Shown piece by piece: positions 12,493 through 27,030 of a stretch of DNA of 64,000 bases (within the stretch, counting starts at the first letter, position 1; each line of letters begins with the position of its first letter). This DNA is from Lota lota (taxonomy: Eukaryota > Chordata > Actinopteri > Gadiformes > Lotidae). The stretch lies in NCBI GenBank assembly GCA_026745465.1, contig JACYXH010000310.1:2845001-2909000 (forward strand), read 5' to 3'. The notes beneath the pieces were generated by a model. The model saw only the letters and a list, made by a program, of their open reading frames with translations, did not search any database and was not told where the DNA came from. Position numbers and translations under genes: made by a program.

Positions 12493-14392
12493 AACCATAT
12501 GTTTCCAGAGAGGTCAAACAGGTGAAAGCGATGGAACCGTGGTCTCTCCAAATAATGGATGGTGGTAGCAGCTCATTTATTGAGCGAAATGCTAATTGTG
12601 GTGATTCCAGTTTTGCGTTGCAACATTGTTCAAATTCTCAGTCATTTAGCATTTAGCACTAGCTCATTGCTTTGGCTGTTATCTCTATGATGAAAGCCTT
12701 CACCTAAGCAAAGAGTCTACTATTACATTGGAGAGTCTGAGAAGATGATAAAAATGTATTATAGTTTATTATAGTAATAATTAATTACAGTAATTATAGT
12801 AAGGAATTATTTTCCATGATATGGATCAGCATCATCAACCTTAATATAATAATAGGGCAGGTTTCGCACCGAGGGGATGTAGCTTGGTCAAGTACACTCA
12901 CGTCCAGTGAAAACAAAATCACACAACATAAATGTGATTAAAGAAATAAACACATGCAATGAGCGTCATGTCCAAACCTAATTCATTAAGAAAACAGTAT
13001 TCCTCTGTGTGGGTTATCAGGATGTTCTGGGTTCTTCTGGGTTAATGAAGATGCGAATAACCCTTGAACCAAGACTGGCAGTGTAACAGTATCCTGTAGT
13101 CTTGTGGAGTTATATTTTAGGCGATGCAGGAGTCAGATGCAATATACTCATAGGATTAGTCTGCTTTGAATTTCAAATGATGAAGGATGTTCGTTTGGGG
13201 CTCTGTGAGTAGAACTAGGTCAAGTCCATCCTACCCTGTTTGAGTTTCTCAACCCACTGCGATCTATTTCCGGCGGTATCGACTCTCCAGCCGGACAGTT
13301 GTCGAAGGAGAGAGGTTTTCTGACGTGTTGGGCTTTGCTCTAGCATTGCTATTCGTTTTAGGAAGAAAATATTCTTAAACACTAGTTCTTACAATTCCCT
13401 CATACAGCTCATTCTACTTGGATTCCCTCTGCATCTAAGGGGTGATTGCACAGTGAACACTTAATTTTTTGCACACTTTTCTCTATTTATCTCAAATTGC
13501 ACTGTACTTGCTTTTGATGTCTAGTTAAGAGAATTTGAGCGCTAAGCGGATTCACTTAAGCAGTCCTTTCTGTATTCTGAGGCTATTTTAAAGCTATCTT
13601 TATTCCCCCCTTGGGTAAACTGTGAATGCAGAGATTATTTTGGTTGGGTTTCCTCTAATTAAGACTTGCTTATGTCATGTTTTAACGTATCTGCCCTCGC
13701 TACCTGGATACACATGGTTTGACATAATTGGATTTCATGGTTCTTTGGAAAAAACGGAATACCTGAACTAGATCAATGATTTATTTAGCTCATTAGTGAT
13801 ATTTTGTGTATATATTTTCTTTAATTCATATTTTTTAGGGCTGGCCCGATTGCATAACTTCAAGCTTCAAATATTCTTTAGGTTTTCTGAACTTATATTA
13901 GAATATTCTGACAAAAACTAAAAGTATATTTTCCTGCCTGAATAGGAGCCAGCGGAGACCACTGCTTTTAATTAACTGAACGTTTTTCATATGCAATTCT
14001 ACAGTGTTATTTGAATAATGCTAAAAGCAAAACTACGTTATGATGTAATGATTTTTCCATTAAAAAAAACTAAAACGAAGCATTAGAATGCAGAATTTTG
14101 ATTCAAATACATGATTAATGAACAACTCTGAATATTTGGGCTCAGCCATTTTTCTTTCTAATTCATATATTCAATCAATGCATTCTTTGACATCAAAAAC
14201 ATAATTTCACTGAGCAACAATGCATCAATTTCTTTGGAACGTGGTCGATTATTTTCCAGCTTATTTTTTGCTTAAATGGTGGCTAGCAATGTTAATATTA
14301 AGCACTGAGAATGCATACTAGCTGACACACCATACCTGACACTTTTTAAGAACTTCCAAAACCAAGATTAGTTTTGGGTTCATTATTTCTCA

Positions 14393-14393
<1 letters not shown>

Positions 14394-14447
<54 letters not shown>
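14394..14447. repeat. (CA)27 microsatellite
   Basis: 54 bp of uninterrupted AC/CA dinucleotides. Confidence 0.95.
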
Positions 14448-14449
<2 letters not shown>

Positions 14450-14887
14450 CTAGAAGTCCCAGCCTCTCATGCTTACACTTATGGTTTAACCGTCCCCCAC
14501 AGTTCTGCTCCTTCGACTGCAAGTATAATGGGCTATGCGATAGTACACAACCTTGTAAATGTGTCAATGTTTCATGCTGTTTTGTGTGAAAATCTCATGT
14601 TTCATTGTGGGTATCACTTTCACAGAGTGTGCCAGTTGTCCCAGCACAAGTAGGGCCAAGCATCTAGCAGGAGGCTAGCTGAGAGAGAGTACAGGAGCCA
14701 GGGATACTGGGACAACGTTCAGCGCAACAAGAAAGGGCTGCGTAAAAAACAAATACACAGTGTGTCCAACAGTGTAGTTAAAATACTGTTGGTGAGGTGT
14801 TGCTCTGCTATACTCAAAGTCTCTGTGTTAGTATGTGTGGAAGAGTTCTTAGAGTTTATTTTTTATCTAGTGAAGTTGTATTTGGAT

Positions 14888-14962
14888 ACATGCCATTAAG
14901 GAGCAGGTAGAGGTTGGATATCTTGCTCCAGGATATCTTCAGGTTCACAGCTGACATTGACA
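14888..14962 (-). repeat. Probable SINE fragment
   Basis: The stretch GGAGCAGGTAGAGGTTGG...ATCTTGCTCCAGGATATCTTC resembles the inverse of the body of the SINEs at 4181 and 7030. It is short and diverged, and no B box can be placed with certainty. Confidence 0.4.
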
Positions 14963-15621
14963 TCGGCTGGTAGTCACACACTGTACGAACCATTTGTATC
15001 AGTCAAAAATATGAACACATTAACACACATAAACCATTTAGTGACAGTAACTTTGCTAAAGAGCAAGACTAAAAATGACTGACTCTGGAAGTCACCGTCA
15101 GATGTCTGTGATCATACTGCGTCTGGTCTACTAACTAAAGCCTCTTTCCCACTGGACCTAAAAAACAATAACACCCACTAACTTCTGGATGTTGTCTTTA
15201 GTTGAAGGTTGAGGTTACAATAATTTTAGGGAGGAAATTCAAATTCCCTTTGTGTATGATAAATGATATACCATTGAGATTTGCCTTTAAGTAATTTATA
15301 TTTAAAAAAAATGCTCATCTATTTATTAACCTGAGACAGGCAGTTTCCGATCCATTGCCATTGAGTACAGAGATCCAGCCTTATATGCGCGATGCAGATG
15401 GCACCCTGAAATTAACACGAGATTTCTTCCATGCAAACCCTGACAGCAAGGTCTTATACACCACTGGGTCGGTACTGTAGTCCATGCACCTGTGTGGTTG
15501 CACCATGTGACAGAAAACCCTCCCCCTCCATCCCATTCTCAAGGGCCTTTCTTTGTAAATGAGATCAATCCTTATGGGGAAGAGGATAAGAAAATAACCT
15601 ATCCTTCCATCCCCAATATCT

Positions 15622-15623
15622 CT

Positions 15624-15693
<70 letters not shown>

Positions 15694-15824
15694 CTCTCTC
15701 TCTTGCTCCTGTATAAACAGTGAAGTCATACCTTCCAAGGGGGCTGTTTTTGCGCCTTCTGCGGTGATGTCACCAGCAGCCAATCAACACATGGTGCCGC
15801 TTGAGGGAGTGTGTGTATGTGTGT

Positions 15825-15871
<47 letters not shown>

Positions 15872-15894
15872 TCTGGCGTTTCTGTGTGGGTATC

Positions 15895-15944
<50 letters not shown>

Positions 15945-15945
15945 G
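15622..15945. repeat. Clustered (CT)n, (TG)n and (GA)n microsatellites
   Basis: (CT)n at about 15622-15700, (TG)n at 15808-15870 and (GA)n at 15897-15945, all within 330 bp. The CT and GA tracts are inverse complements and could pair in a single strand to form a long hairpin. Confidence 0.9.
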
Positions 15946-18408
15946 GAACCAGGGAAAAGCTACTGGGAAAAGCACTTGTGTTCATGCTCAGACCCCATTA
16001 TTATACTGCTCTCCCAGAAAGCATGAGAGCACACACGCACATTACATCATCAATATGCCGTTTTCTCAAGAAAGAAAGAAACATTTTCGCCACGAATGAA
16101 GCAATTGTGGTCTGAATGTTATCTTCTCACTCTAGACATGGATTTAGACATGCCACACCAGCGAGCCACCATAGCCTACATGCATTCTTGTTGCAAGGTG
16201 ACTGTAGATCTAAATAGAAATGTCCCTCTTAATCTCACTTATAGTTTTTATTAATAACTTGCATGATTTATGCACATTGGTAGGGCATAAATCATTTAAG
16301 TTGCAAATAACCTTTTGATAAGGTCTTTCCATCTTGTATTTGATTGTTTTTGCAGTATTTAAACCTTTGGTTCACCTTTTTTTGCCCCTCCATGAAAACC
16401 CTTTGTTGCAAGTGTTGATGAGATATAGATACTGTTAGGTTGTCAAGTGTATCTGAATGAAGGCGTTTGAAATTTGTGAATCACCCGTATTTCACGATCA
16501 CTCCCCAAATACAATAAACATTTACATATTCATTTTTTTAAGCAAAAACCAAGGAAGTATTAAGGCTTGTGATTAACATGCACATTACCCAAATGGCTTA
16601 TGATATCGTTTGAAGTTACACATATGTGAGCATGCATATTTTGTTAGTAACTTAGTAACATTTCTGGATCACTTAATGGATCTCCATGTAATGAATGTCA
16701 TCAATATTAATATTAGCTTTTATCCTAGTGTGTGGAATGCAATACTATAAGTTCCTGATGTAGCGTTTGAAGATTCTGGCCCTCTTGATCTTTACCCTGC
16801 TCCTCACTCAGCCAAGCTCCTCGCAGGCGTTGGCATGCAACGCTTTCATCATCCCCTTTTATTGCACCAAACGGACTTGAGAGCCAGTAGGGAAAAGAAG
16901 CAGGGCCCCATTCATGTGGATTCATACAAAGCCAATCCCATGGAGGCTAAATAAGAAGCACCCTAAAGTCACTGCTTTATTGGATCAATCAATCAACTAA
17001 TCACTGGGATTATTACATTTTATTATAATATTTTTGGACACATAAACGTTCACCAAATGAGTATGCATCAAGGCATGCCTGATCAATGTTAACCAACAGT
17101 TGACCTACGCTCCTTTCAATGCTCCATCACAGGATGGCTGCGGCTGAAGGTCATTTTATGTACTTTCATACATGGATGGCTGCCCTGTGTTTACATGGAA
17201 ATGCTGACATCACCATGAAAGGAAATAAAGTAACGTGTTTCATAACAAAATCCCTTTCAAATGTTTATGTTCAGGTGTATAGTTTGTAGTATAGACTTCA
17301 TCTGACCAGTATATTTGGGAAATAGCCTGGAATGGGGCATAGGACATGTTTATTCACCCACACCTGTCCACCAACGTTTTTTGCAAAGACGAGGTCATTG
17401 GTATATGGCACATCGGGTGGCTGAACCACTCTGTGATGTGCAGGATTGTGTAATAAAAACCATGATAGGAATTAAACTTGATATAGGGGAGTGAGCACAT
17501 AATGACACTAGAAGTATACCATTACCCTTCCAGAGTTATCCTGGAGTCAAGAAGATTTGCTAGTACTTTATTTGCCTTCAAGGACGCCATGGCTTCTTGA
17601 TCAATTACTAGAAACTGTAAGGCCTCGCACAGTAGGCATATCATCTGTTGTCAAATAAACCCAGCATTTATTATATAGGCGTTTATGGGCGCCTTTACAA
17701 GGCTGAGACACGTGAGTGCATATGAGCCATATTGACTTGTAAAATACTACCACACCACATTTCCGGTCATAAAGACAAGCTACACAGTAATTAGCCTGGG
17801 ATCGATGCTTTGCTCCAAGTCCCCCCCCCCCCCCAGACAGTGTGCTTCAATGGGGTTTTCTGATCGCTTAATTTATTCAATTCTAAAAAAGCACCGGTAA
17901 AAAATGTGATTCATCGCTGTTGTGCTGCCTCTTTCATAGCTTAAGTCGACCGGTTGAGTTGAATGAGCTGACAAAGTGTACCATCAAAGCAGATTCTGAT
18001 GCCTTCATGAACCCTAAATGCACCCATGAGAAAGAACCACACTGGGTGGTTATGTTTCGATCCCATGTTGACTCCACCTAATGGCATATTCTAGGCCAAC
18101 ACTCACACAAATAATACCAAGAAGTGAAGACATGGCATTATTCTCCAAGATAACACATGATGGGTTCAGTCTCCTCATAGACACGATGAAGCTGTAGAAA
18201 CAAGTTCTCAGATCGACAACTTCAACCAATACACTACAGACCCTTAAAAAAACTCTAAGGTCGACGCTTGAGATACTGTGAAATGTTTGGCACTCCTCGC
18301 CATGTAGGTAAGCTCGGCACATTGGAGGTGAAGGAACCCAGAACCTTTCAGCTGTGATTACGAGCAACAAACCCTAGCGATTTTGACAAAGAAATGCCTT
18401 CACCCCAG

Positions 18409-18603
18409 GTGCCCTCCGCGGAGTGCAGGACGAGCCCCAGTTTGTGACGGCGCGCGCGGGCGACATCGTCATCCTGGGATGCGACGTGCCCCACCCCCTC
18501 AACGGTCAGCCCTACGTGGTGGAGTGGTTCAAGTATGGAATGCCCATCCCCTTCTTTATCAACTTCCGCTTCTACCCCCCGCACGTGGACCCCGAGTACG
18601 CTG
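18409..18603 (+). CDS. igsf9b: igsf9b visible exon 1: N-terminal half of Ig1
   Basis: 195 bp, phase 1 to phase 1. It starts after a CCCCAG acceptor and ends at G|GTAAGC. It encodes ALRGVQDEPQFVTARAG, then the first Ig cysteine in VILGCDVPHP, the core tryptophan in VVEWFKYG, and the PPHVDPEYA segment typical of IGSF9B Ig1. The exon is much more GC-rich than its flanks. It begins with two bases that complete a codon from an upstream exon, so this is not the first coding exon; the signal peptide must lie upstream. A second AG inside the exon (GTGCAG, ending at 18440) could be an alternative acceptor, but it would change phase. Confidence 0.93.
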
Positions 18604-21600
18604 GTAAGCTCCGTCGTCTTCTTCCTTTACACCCTGGGAAATGTCAGTGAGGTGTGCAGGAACACTCGCTTTGAAGGGACTTTGTGTTTCAAGTACACAG
18701 ACATAGTTATCAGAAATGGACATGGTGGTTCACATTAAACTGACGCCATGAGCACATTCATCTCTGAATGAAACCACAACAAGGTTATTGTTATAGGATC
18801 TTAATGCATCTTCGATCCATTAACACCTTTCATTTTCAGCTTGCCCTTATTGGGACATACTCTGACTCCACTTATATTAATCTTTTAGCCTTAAATGCTG
18901 TAGTTGGAAGTTGGCAGTGTATGTTTTAGTTTTTTCGGCTGAAGGAGATCAGAAGTTTGTATCTGCACAGTTCAAGGATTAGTCGTATTTATAGATTTAT
19001 AGATTTCTTTTTGACCAGAGGTTTGTTCAGTTTCGGTTTTTGTCAACCATTTAAAGCAGCGGTCGGTAAGATTTGAAAGCAGATTAGACACCAGAGAGCA
19101 CGATTATTTTAATAAACAACCCCAAAAAAAAAAAAATCCCTCTCTGCTCCCTCCCTCATGCACGCATGGGATTGACAGGCAAGATGGATTCCCCGAAATA
19201 ATCAAGGAAGAGATGCCCTGATTGGTCAGAAATGACCCGGGAGCGTTCTCAAATCGTAATAGTCTCATACAGAGGCAGATGCAATCAAATAGAATATATA
19301 TCCTTACAGAGCATTTCACTCACTAATAGCTGAAGGATTTCTTTAAAAGAGCCAGTGCTTTTTTCAGGGCCAATATTACCTCCTCCACCACCACCACCAC
19401 AAATATCCTGTGGTAACATCAATACCCCAGTGTCACTCTCTTTACCTATAATTGTTAATAGGTCATCCGGAACCCCTTACTTTGATTTGTTTTCAAATTG
19501 TTTCTTTTCTTGAACCAATTCTTGCTCTAATGGGACCAAGAACAATGCATACAATTAGGGCCCTGATGTTGTCTTTTGGCTAATGGAATTTGCTGATGAT
19601 GTTTCAGATAACTTCCTCTGACAATTTATATGCAAGTAGACAACGGTGCGGTTTCTGCTCCTGTTAGAACCACTGACAATAGTTTTCTACACTTGGTATC
19701 TTTGTCAAATTTAGTAGTTAGTGTTAATGTTATTGTGTCAATGGTTGTTAGTTATACTCATAATTGAGGCTAAAATACATTTACACTATATTTTATTTTT
19801 CATTCATTTATCTCACTAAGCAGCGATTAGTAATAACCGAAGATTGGTTTGTCACTCATTTAAAGTGTTTCGTACATGACACCTTTAACTTAGTTAAAAG
19901 CACAAGACAGCTTTAACATAGTTAAAAGCAGACAGTGCCTTCCCTCCCTTACTTTTACTAAAAGGAAAAATGCTTTTTGTCCACGGAAATTCCATTCTAA
20001 TCAATCACATTATTTGGCATTATGCAATTAGCATGCCATTTACACATTGACATCAATCAATAGTATATGCCTTGGAGCTACAGTGTGCATCAGATAAAGG
20101 AGTATGTATCCTATTTAAGTGTCCTTTACACCTTTTAGGCCTCCTATAATTCTACATTGTGTCAAGCAAAACACATACTTGCTCTTATAATGGTTTATCG
20201 AAGATGCTCACTTTTCATGAGCAAACTGTTGAGGGCCAGAGGACAGGGAATGGCAGCTACAAGAAAAGCAAAGAGCAGGTTATGTTAAGTACATATTTCC
20301 TAAAGAGCTATATTTGCACATGTATTATCATCCATCTCGTATGTAAAGTAAAAGACAAGCTGGGTATAGCTTGTCTTACCACAAAATAAACAATATGACA
20401 GCCCAATTGCATTAGCTGGATGTTTGTGTCCATCAGGGAACTCTAACATTCCTTGGAATTGAGCTCATTGTCGCATTTAACTGTAATTAAATGAAACCTC
20501 GAAATTAAGATATCCAAAGAATCTTCATTTGGATCCAGACATTTCCTTCAACAATAAAATCCAATCAAGTGTTCTCGGCTGGTAATACACAAGAATGTGA
20601 CAAGAATGATGTTTATGTAATGTAAAGAGAAACATGAAATGTCACAGTTTCTCTTTCTCAAATCTATATCTATATGAACTTGTGAACGATATGAGCAATT
20701 TCCTCCCTTTATTATTGCTATGACACCACTTCCCCCCACACATGCAGTGTTTTTTGGACTCCATTTAAAGCCACTCCATTTTCAATGTTAAAGTAGCCTT
20801 CACAATACTGTGCTGTACTGCAGATTGGAATCCTGCATCCAACTTCTACGCAACAGTTATACGTCATTATCATTGGATTAAATACAGAGGTCGAGATCCA
20901 GGGCAGCTTGAATGAACTCTCATAAAGACTTGCATTGTGATCCCTTTAGATTAGGAGGATATCTGGAAAGAGCAATCTCCGGGGGTGACCATTTCCGCAG
21001 TTGGCGTTCACAAAGCCAACTGTGAGAGACTCTGATACCCATTTGCCCTTGGTCTCTGTAAGTCATTGTCCCTTTTGTGAGATCACGAGTTAACAAAAAC
21101 AGAGGGGCTCAGAGATACTGGAAAGAGAATTATGCAGGGAAAATGTTAAAGGGGTAGGTCTGTGGTGGGTTCAAGGGGGTAGCATGGCCCTTTAAGGAAG
21201 TGTAAAGAAAAATGTAGTCTAAGAAAAGGTAGTGGCAGCACCGCTGTGCTCCTATGGAACCTCCTTTCCAGAACTAAAGAAAGGTGACATTTTAAAGAAG
21301 CGAGACCCCACAGACATCTGCTAAAGCTAATACATCTGCACCGTCCCTTTTCTGTCTAACCTTCAAGGATTATAATTTCATTATAAATTGTGTTCCAGGC
21401 GTAGAGCTGAACCTAGCTTGCCCAAAAAGACGATTCTTTATCTGAAGCAAAACAATGATTGAGAACACACTGCTTTTGTCTGACAAGTATTCATCAGATC
21501 CTTTATCTGTCCGCCGTCACATTGAGCATAACCGCCTGGTTTGGTTCCATGAGCAACGTCCACCTCAACCCCCTCTCAACAAGATCATCCGCATGAGTAG

Positions 21601-24069
21601 AAAATCATTGGACAGGACCAAGAATCACTCAGCAGTATTCACAGCAGACGGACAAGGGTTAAAGGGTCACACATTAGCTTCAGACACAACACACACTGCA
21701 CCACTATTACAGACACCTCCCCTCAGGACTCAGATATCGGTCACTCCCTTTCAAAAAGTGTGCCATATCGAGTTTTGTCCGCACCCCCATCAGACTTCTG
21801 GAGTCAGTTATTTAACTGTTTTAACAATTCAGTTGTCCGTTGTACTGCATTTCTTATTAGGCTTTTAACATACGGTTGTTGTCGTGTAGTTGTATGTTGT
21901 CTCACATGTCTTAATACATTTCAACCTCGGACGTTGCAGTGCATTATATTTGCTTGTGTATATACTGTTGCACACAAATGACACAAGCAAGAATTGTATT
22001 TAGCAATGCTTTGGTCAAAACATCATCACTAAAAAATAGATACAATTTCAGCACTAAAAGCACTTAAAGCACCTTGACACCCCTTTCAATCCTCCTGCAC
22101 CCTGGGCCACTCTTCCCATGACATTTTTGTATGTGTCAATCATGAAGAGTGGGCGTCTGTCAAGCGCCGTAATTGGGTGACAACGGGGAGTTGATAGAAG
22201 AGATGCGAAGACGAGAAAGCTGACTGAATAGATTTTTTATTGGAGGAACAGCTGGACTTGTTCCTTAATTAGCTGAGTGAGGAACGTCCTGCTGGCTGCT
22301 GGTTATTTGCCTCCCTGGGCTGTCCCTCCACATATGATTGAGTTACTACTGCCACTGACACTATTCAAACAGGGCAAAGTTAAACACTATCAGATGAAGC
22401 TAGGGGGTAGTTATATCCGGCCCCTCGGAAAGAGAATGAACCCGAGACAGAAAAGGCCATGCGTGAGAGGAGAGAAGATCAATCTTGAACTGAATGGGTA
22501 TTTGCTGTCTAGAAAGATGAGCTGCGTCCAAACAGGGTTCGCGTATTAAGAAATAAAAAGAAACACAAACTAATCTGCCCAAGTTAAATTTAGCAACGTT
22601 ACATCTAAAGATGAAATATGCAGTTCATTAACTTTGTCCATGCAGGGTTGTGTTGCATATTGTATCACCACTACCATCACTTTATCACGTCATTTCTCAG
22701 TACTGTTGAAAAACAATCACAATATATCCTATTTGATAACATTCCTGTCCTCTTGGATATGTGGGTCAAATTATAGTGGACAGTTATGGCAGATGACACC
22801 GTCCTTGTGCATGAGATCCCTGTGAGAGCTCTATTATGTGCATTCAGACTCAAGACCTGCATTCAAACCTCAAGTGTGGCCTGTGTAGGTCCCTACATGG
22901 CCTAATCCCAGGCCTTCCGCTTTGGCCAGTGAATACATTCTTGTTAGTTTCTATGGGCCTTGCAATGTGACAGTAGACAGTTTATCATCTGGAATCCCTG
23001 GAGCATTAAAATGTGTCTGAAAGTCAACGTTGCTGCTACATTATGTGTATTTAAAAGTTGAAATGAAAAATTGCTCTTCTGGGCTTAATAGCCATGTGGG
23101 ATGTAGTCCCCGATCCCGAGAGTGGGACAGCACAAAAAAAAGAGGATAAAATTGGTCCTTTCAAGCTATACCTGATGAAATGGCATTGCCATGTGTTTAT
23201 TTTTCTAGAACATGTTGAACAGTATGAATGAATACTTTGCACACTATTTCACCCCGTCCTAATTTAGTTTGATGCTCATTCACAGCCTGAGTTACATCAC
23301 CTGTGTCTGAAATTGTCCGTTCCAGAACGTTTTTTTTAAACGGAGAAAACCTTTTGTGGCTTTGCTATTCTATACTAGGCAACAGTTTTATAGACCACTT
23401 AGAGCGCATATAATGGCAGCAGTTTCCCTTTCAGCAGGTCCATGTATATAGCACATTTGTGGTGCTTTATACTTGTTGCATGTGAATGTGAGAGTGAATT
23501 CCTAAACAATAGCATAAGTAGAAGGAAGACAATGGAGGTTTTGGGTGAGACTCAATGCTCAAACATCAATAGAGGCTTATGATTCCCAATGTAGATAATT
23601 AAAGAGCAACTTGTTGGTGGGCATCTGCGATTGATTAATGCAGGAAAAGTATGCAGTACACATATTTTAGAAATACTTTTTTCTTTCTATTTCGAATTAC
23701 AGCTGGACTCTTTTTGTTGTAATGCAACGTGCACAAACAGACAAAGAAACAATAGCTTGAACGTGACGTTAGTAAGTTGAATCGCAATGTCAAAAATGTC
23801 ATGCCTTGAGACCTGCTCATTAATAATTTCCATGGCACACTGGATCCTCCTTTGTTTGCTGTCCCTTGGACATACAATATTATAACGGAATGATAAGATG
23901 GAAGCCCATCACTCCTGTGAGAGTAGGGTTTTCCACCACATCGGTCTAAGCGCGCTTTACATTGCGATTCTACTGCCATCCACTAGCCGCTGCAGCACTG
24001 CATTTACCTCTAGTGCACTCACCTTCCACTGGCACCTTCCACGGCAACCATATAATAGCTATTCTTATA

Positions 24070-24150
24070 GTCCGACCCTGTAGGTTTTGAACCGGAAACC
24101 CCAGGAGTAGAAGTGGAGCCCTTTAACCAATTAACCACCTGACAGCCAAT
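24070..24150 (-). repeat. tRNA-like SINE head
   Basis: On the - strand it reads GGCTGTCAGGTGGTTAATTGG, then GGGCTCCACTTCTACTCC and a B-box-like CCGGTTCAAAACC. The spacing resembles a tRNA-derived promoter, but the acceptor stem does not pair well, so a SINE remnant is more likely than a gene. Confidence 0.4.
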
Positions 24151-25361
24151 CGAGTTAACAATTATGTTGTTCTTAAGGGTTCTGGAGTGACATTTTATTG
24201 CACCCATGTTTACTCATACTGTTTTATTTACCTAAAGTAGCATGCAAGGGGTTTAGATAAATCAGGACTATTCCCTAAGTGGAGAGGATAGAAGGATTAA
24301 TAAGGGATAGTCAGGCTTTGATAATGCCGACGTTTTATCTTTGAGCGTGTGTTTGCTGCCAGAAAGCCCTTTGTTTAGTCCATATTGCCAGATACCATCT
24401 GTTATGATCTGAATGCCAGATTGCCCTGGGGCAACAGCAGCATACGCATTAGAAAAAGCTATTCCTTAATTCCTGTAGTCCTAGTCAATTTCAAAATATT
24501 GATCCTTCTCGATGGAAGGTGACCCCAATGGGCTCTGTGATGTTGTTATGTTGGCCACTGTTATACCGCCTCACAGGAAGTAATGACCTTCCTTCGCACA
24601 GGTCTAAATGGAAAACATCACTCACATCATGGTAGGGGACAGCAGAATGTGGCAGTCAGGGCTTGAGTGGCAGGTTTTGTTGTGGAGAGGTGTCATTTAT
24701 TTTCTTTGCAACATCATAGGCCATTCTTATTACTCAATAATTCTTTCCCAGGAGATAGATTTTTTGACTTATTGCCCGAAGAGGCAACAAATGCTAACTT
24801 TTTATGAAGAATCTGAGCTTAAAATGAATTAAAATGTTTTGCTTTGTTAGTATCAATCATGCTAATGACAGCGAATACGTAATCTCATGTAATTTAACAC
24901 CTGCTGTTTGCAAAACATATCACCAACCTATTTGTAATGAACATTCAATCCCCATCCTCCATCCCCCACAAAAAAAACCTCAAATTTGAGTGCAGAACTT
25001 TTGGGTGCAAAACCCTTTCTCTTGCGTTGTCAGCAATGTGTCACCAGGAGTTTTGAACACAGCTCTGTCAAACCTAATCTCTTTGTCGTCGTCCAAGTTA
25101 CACTCTGTGGAGTCACTCTCAGTAAATACAAAGTTGAGGTTTTGCACTGCATACCTTGTCCAAATGGTGAGGGTAATTTTACATGTGTGACTGTGTTCCA
25201 ATTATTATAGATCAATTGATTAATTGTCATGCCTCTCTCTCTCCATCCCTCTCCCCTCCCTGTCTCTGTTTGTCACTATTCTCTCTTTCTTCACATTATT
25301 TTTCCACTCCTGCTTCACTCCATATCCTTTGTTTCTTTGACTCTATCTGTCCATTCACCCT

Positions 25362-25526
<165 letters not shown>

Positions 25527-25531
25527 CGCAG

Positions 25532-25678
25532 GTCGAGCCAGTCTGCAGGGCAAGTCTTCCCTGCGGATAGAGAATGTGCGCTCCGACGACCAGGGCTGGT
25601 ACGAGTGCAAGGTGCTGATGCTGGAGCAGCATTATGACACCTTCAACAACGGCAGCTGGGTGCATCTGACCGTCAACG
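25532..25678 (+). CDS. igsf9b: igsf9b visible exon 2: C-terminal half of Ig1
   Basis: 147 bp, phase 1 to 1, ending at AACG|GTAAGC. It encodes [15 protein letters not shown], then the DxGWYEC motif with the second Ig cysteine, [12 protein letters not shown], and [10 protein letters not shown], which includes an N-glycosylation sequon. The frame joins the previous exon through a split glycine codon (EYA-G-RASL), as in the IGSF9 family. The acceptor is unusual: it is preceded by GCCGCAG and then by an uninterrupted 160-bp CT repeat, so the polypyrimidine tract is a microsatellite and no local branch-point adenosine exists (see findings). Confidence 0.95.
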
Positions 25679-27030
25679 GTAAGCACCCAGCAGCCTTCAC
25701 CTCGGAATTTGTCTGAAAACATATGGGGTGTCTGGAAACATATGTGATTAATAAACAGTAGATGAAAAAACAAAAAGGTGTGGAAGTAACTGTGATGTGT
25801 TAAAAAATGAAGACAAAAATACTGTTCTAGCAATGCTCAAAATCTTTGTGGAGCGAAACTGCTTCTATTTTAGAACTACACTCCAAGCCGCTGATGTGCA
25901 GTCTTGTTTAGTGTTCACTCAATGATGGATAATTAGCAGTACATTTCTGAACATTGCACACATTTTTCAATGTTTTGTGAAATGCTGAGCCTACCTTGCA
26001 TATTTCACAGCAGCCACAGTACATTACGTTTTAAATAGTGTTTACTGCATAGGTGTCCGCCATTTATGCTTTAGTAGCCATCTGCCAACGTTTCTAAGGG
26101 GCCAATGACATTGAAGTCCACAAGTAGTGGATAAATACTCACTGTGGCGTTTTCTGTCAAAAATAACAGAAAATTTAGATCCATATTAGTCATTCTTTAT
26201 GGTATGTGCACAAGCTCACAGTCAGTGGGATGCATTGCTCTGTACGCTCACAGAACTTAGCGTTTCAAGAAACGCCTCCAACCACATATGCAGCAGTGTG
26301 CACTTTCACACACAGTCAACTCAGCCTGCTGTTGAAGCGTTCATATCGCCACTTCAAACACATACACACTGCACACATATACAAACACATCGAGGGACTC
26401 TGGTTGTCGTGACACAGGTTGGTACACTGGTTGCCATGGTAAACTACACACTAGACTACGCCAACCCCCTTGTGGCCCCACAGCACATGAGCTAATATCC
26501 ATCAGTGGTTTTTGACTAGATAGCCTGCTCTCGGCTCCCAACTTTGGTCTGTACACGATGAGGCCTCAATATAGTATTGTGATTGTGGTGTTAGATATAC
26601 TGGTATGGCCAGGGATTTAGTCATTTTCCTTTAGATGTGTCTAAAGGAAACAAGTTGGTGGTTGCACTTTAGGTATTATTACTCACTGTGAAGGTTTTAT
26701 CCTGGGATAGACTTCTGTGTCTGCAAGAAAACATGTAAACATTTGCTTAGCGTGTCTGCAGATGTGTGTCTGGTGACATTGTTTAATGTTAACGTGCTCT
26801 TCTTGTTATTTGAAGCCGAAGAAAGAGATTGTGACCGCTGTTCTTTTTGAAAAAGGGCATCCTGAAATGTTTGGTAGTGTGTTGCTGCGTATGACTTAAC
26901 TTAATTGAATGGGCCAGAAGGGTTGAAACCAATCCAACAACAATCAGATCAATCCATTCATTAATGGAACGTGAAACAGCTTCCTACCCTTCTTCATATT
27001 CAAACTAAAGTCACACTCAGAGCTTGTTAA

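Larger units (their letters stand above)
1949..18408. other. Upstream flank or first intron of igsf9b, non-coding
   Basis: No protein-coding exon was recognised here. Most of it is AT-rich unique-looking sequence with scattered repeats, listed separately. The signal-peptide exon of igsf9b, expected as a short GC-rich exon ending in phase 1, could not be found. If it lies outside the window, the first intron exceeds 18.4 kb. Microsatellites not listed separately: (TG)n at 5383-5415, a CA/C-rich tract at 6309-6382, imperfect TG at 9395-9492, GA at 9699-9762, poly-C at 17821-17834. Confidence 0.6.

Noticed and set aside
14635..14716. 10-bp inverted repeat GTTGTCCCAG/CTGGGACAAC, considered as a microRNA-type hairpin
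   Set aside because: The 62-nt loop and lack of further pairing make a precursor stem unlikely.
21455..21868. 137-codon open frame in an intron
   Set aside because: No recognisable domain, no exon-like base composition and no consistent splice sites.
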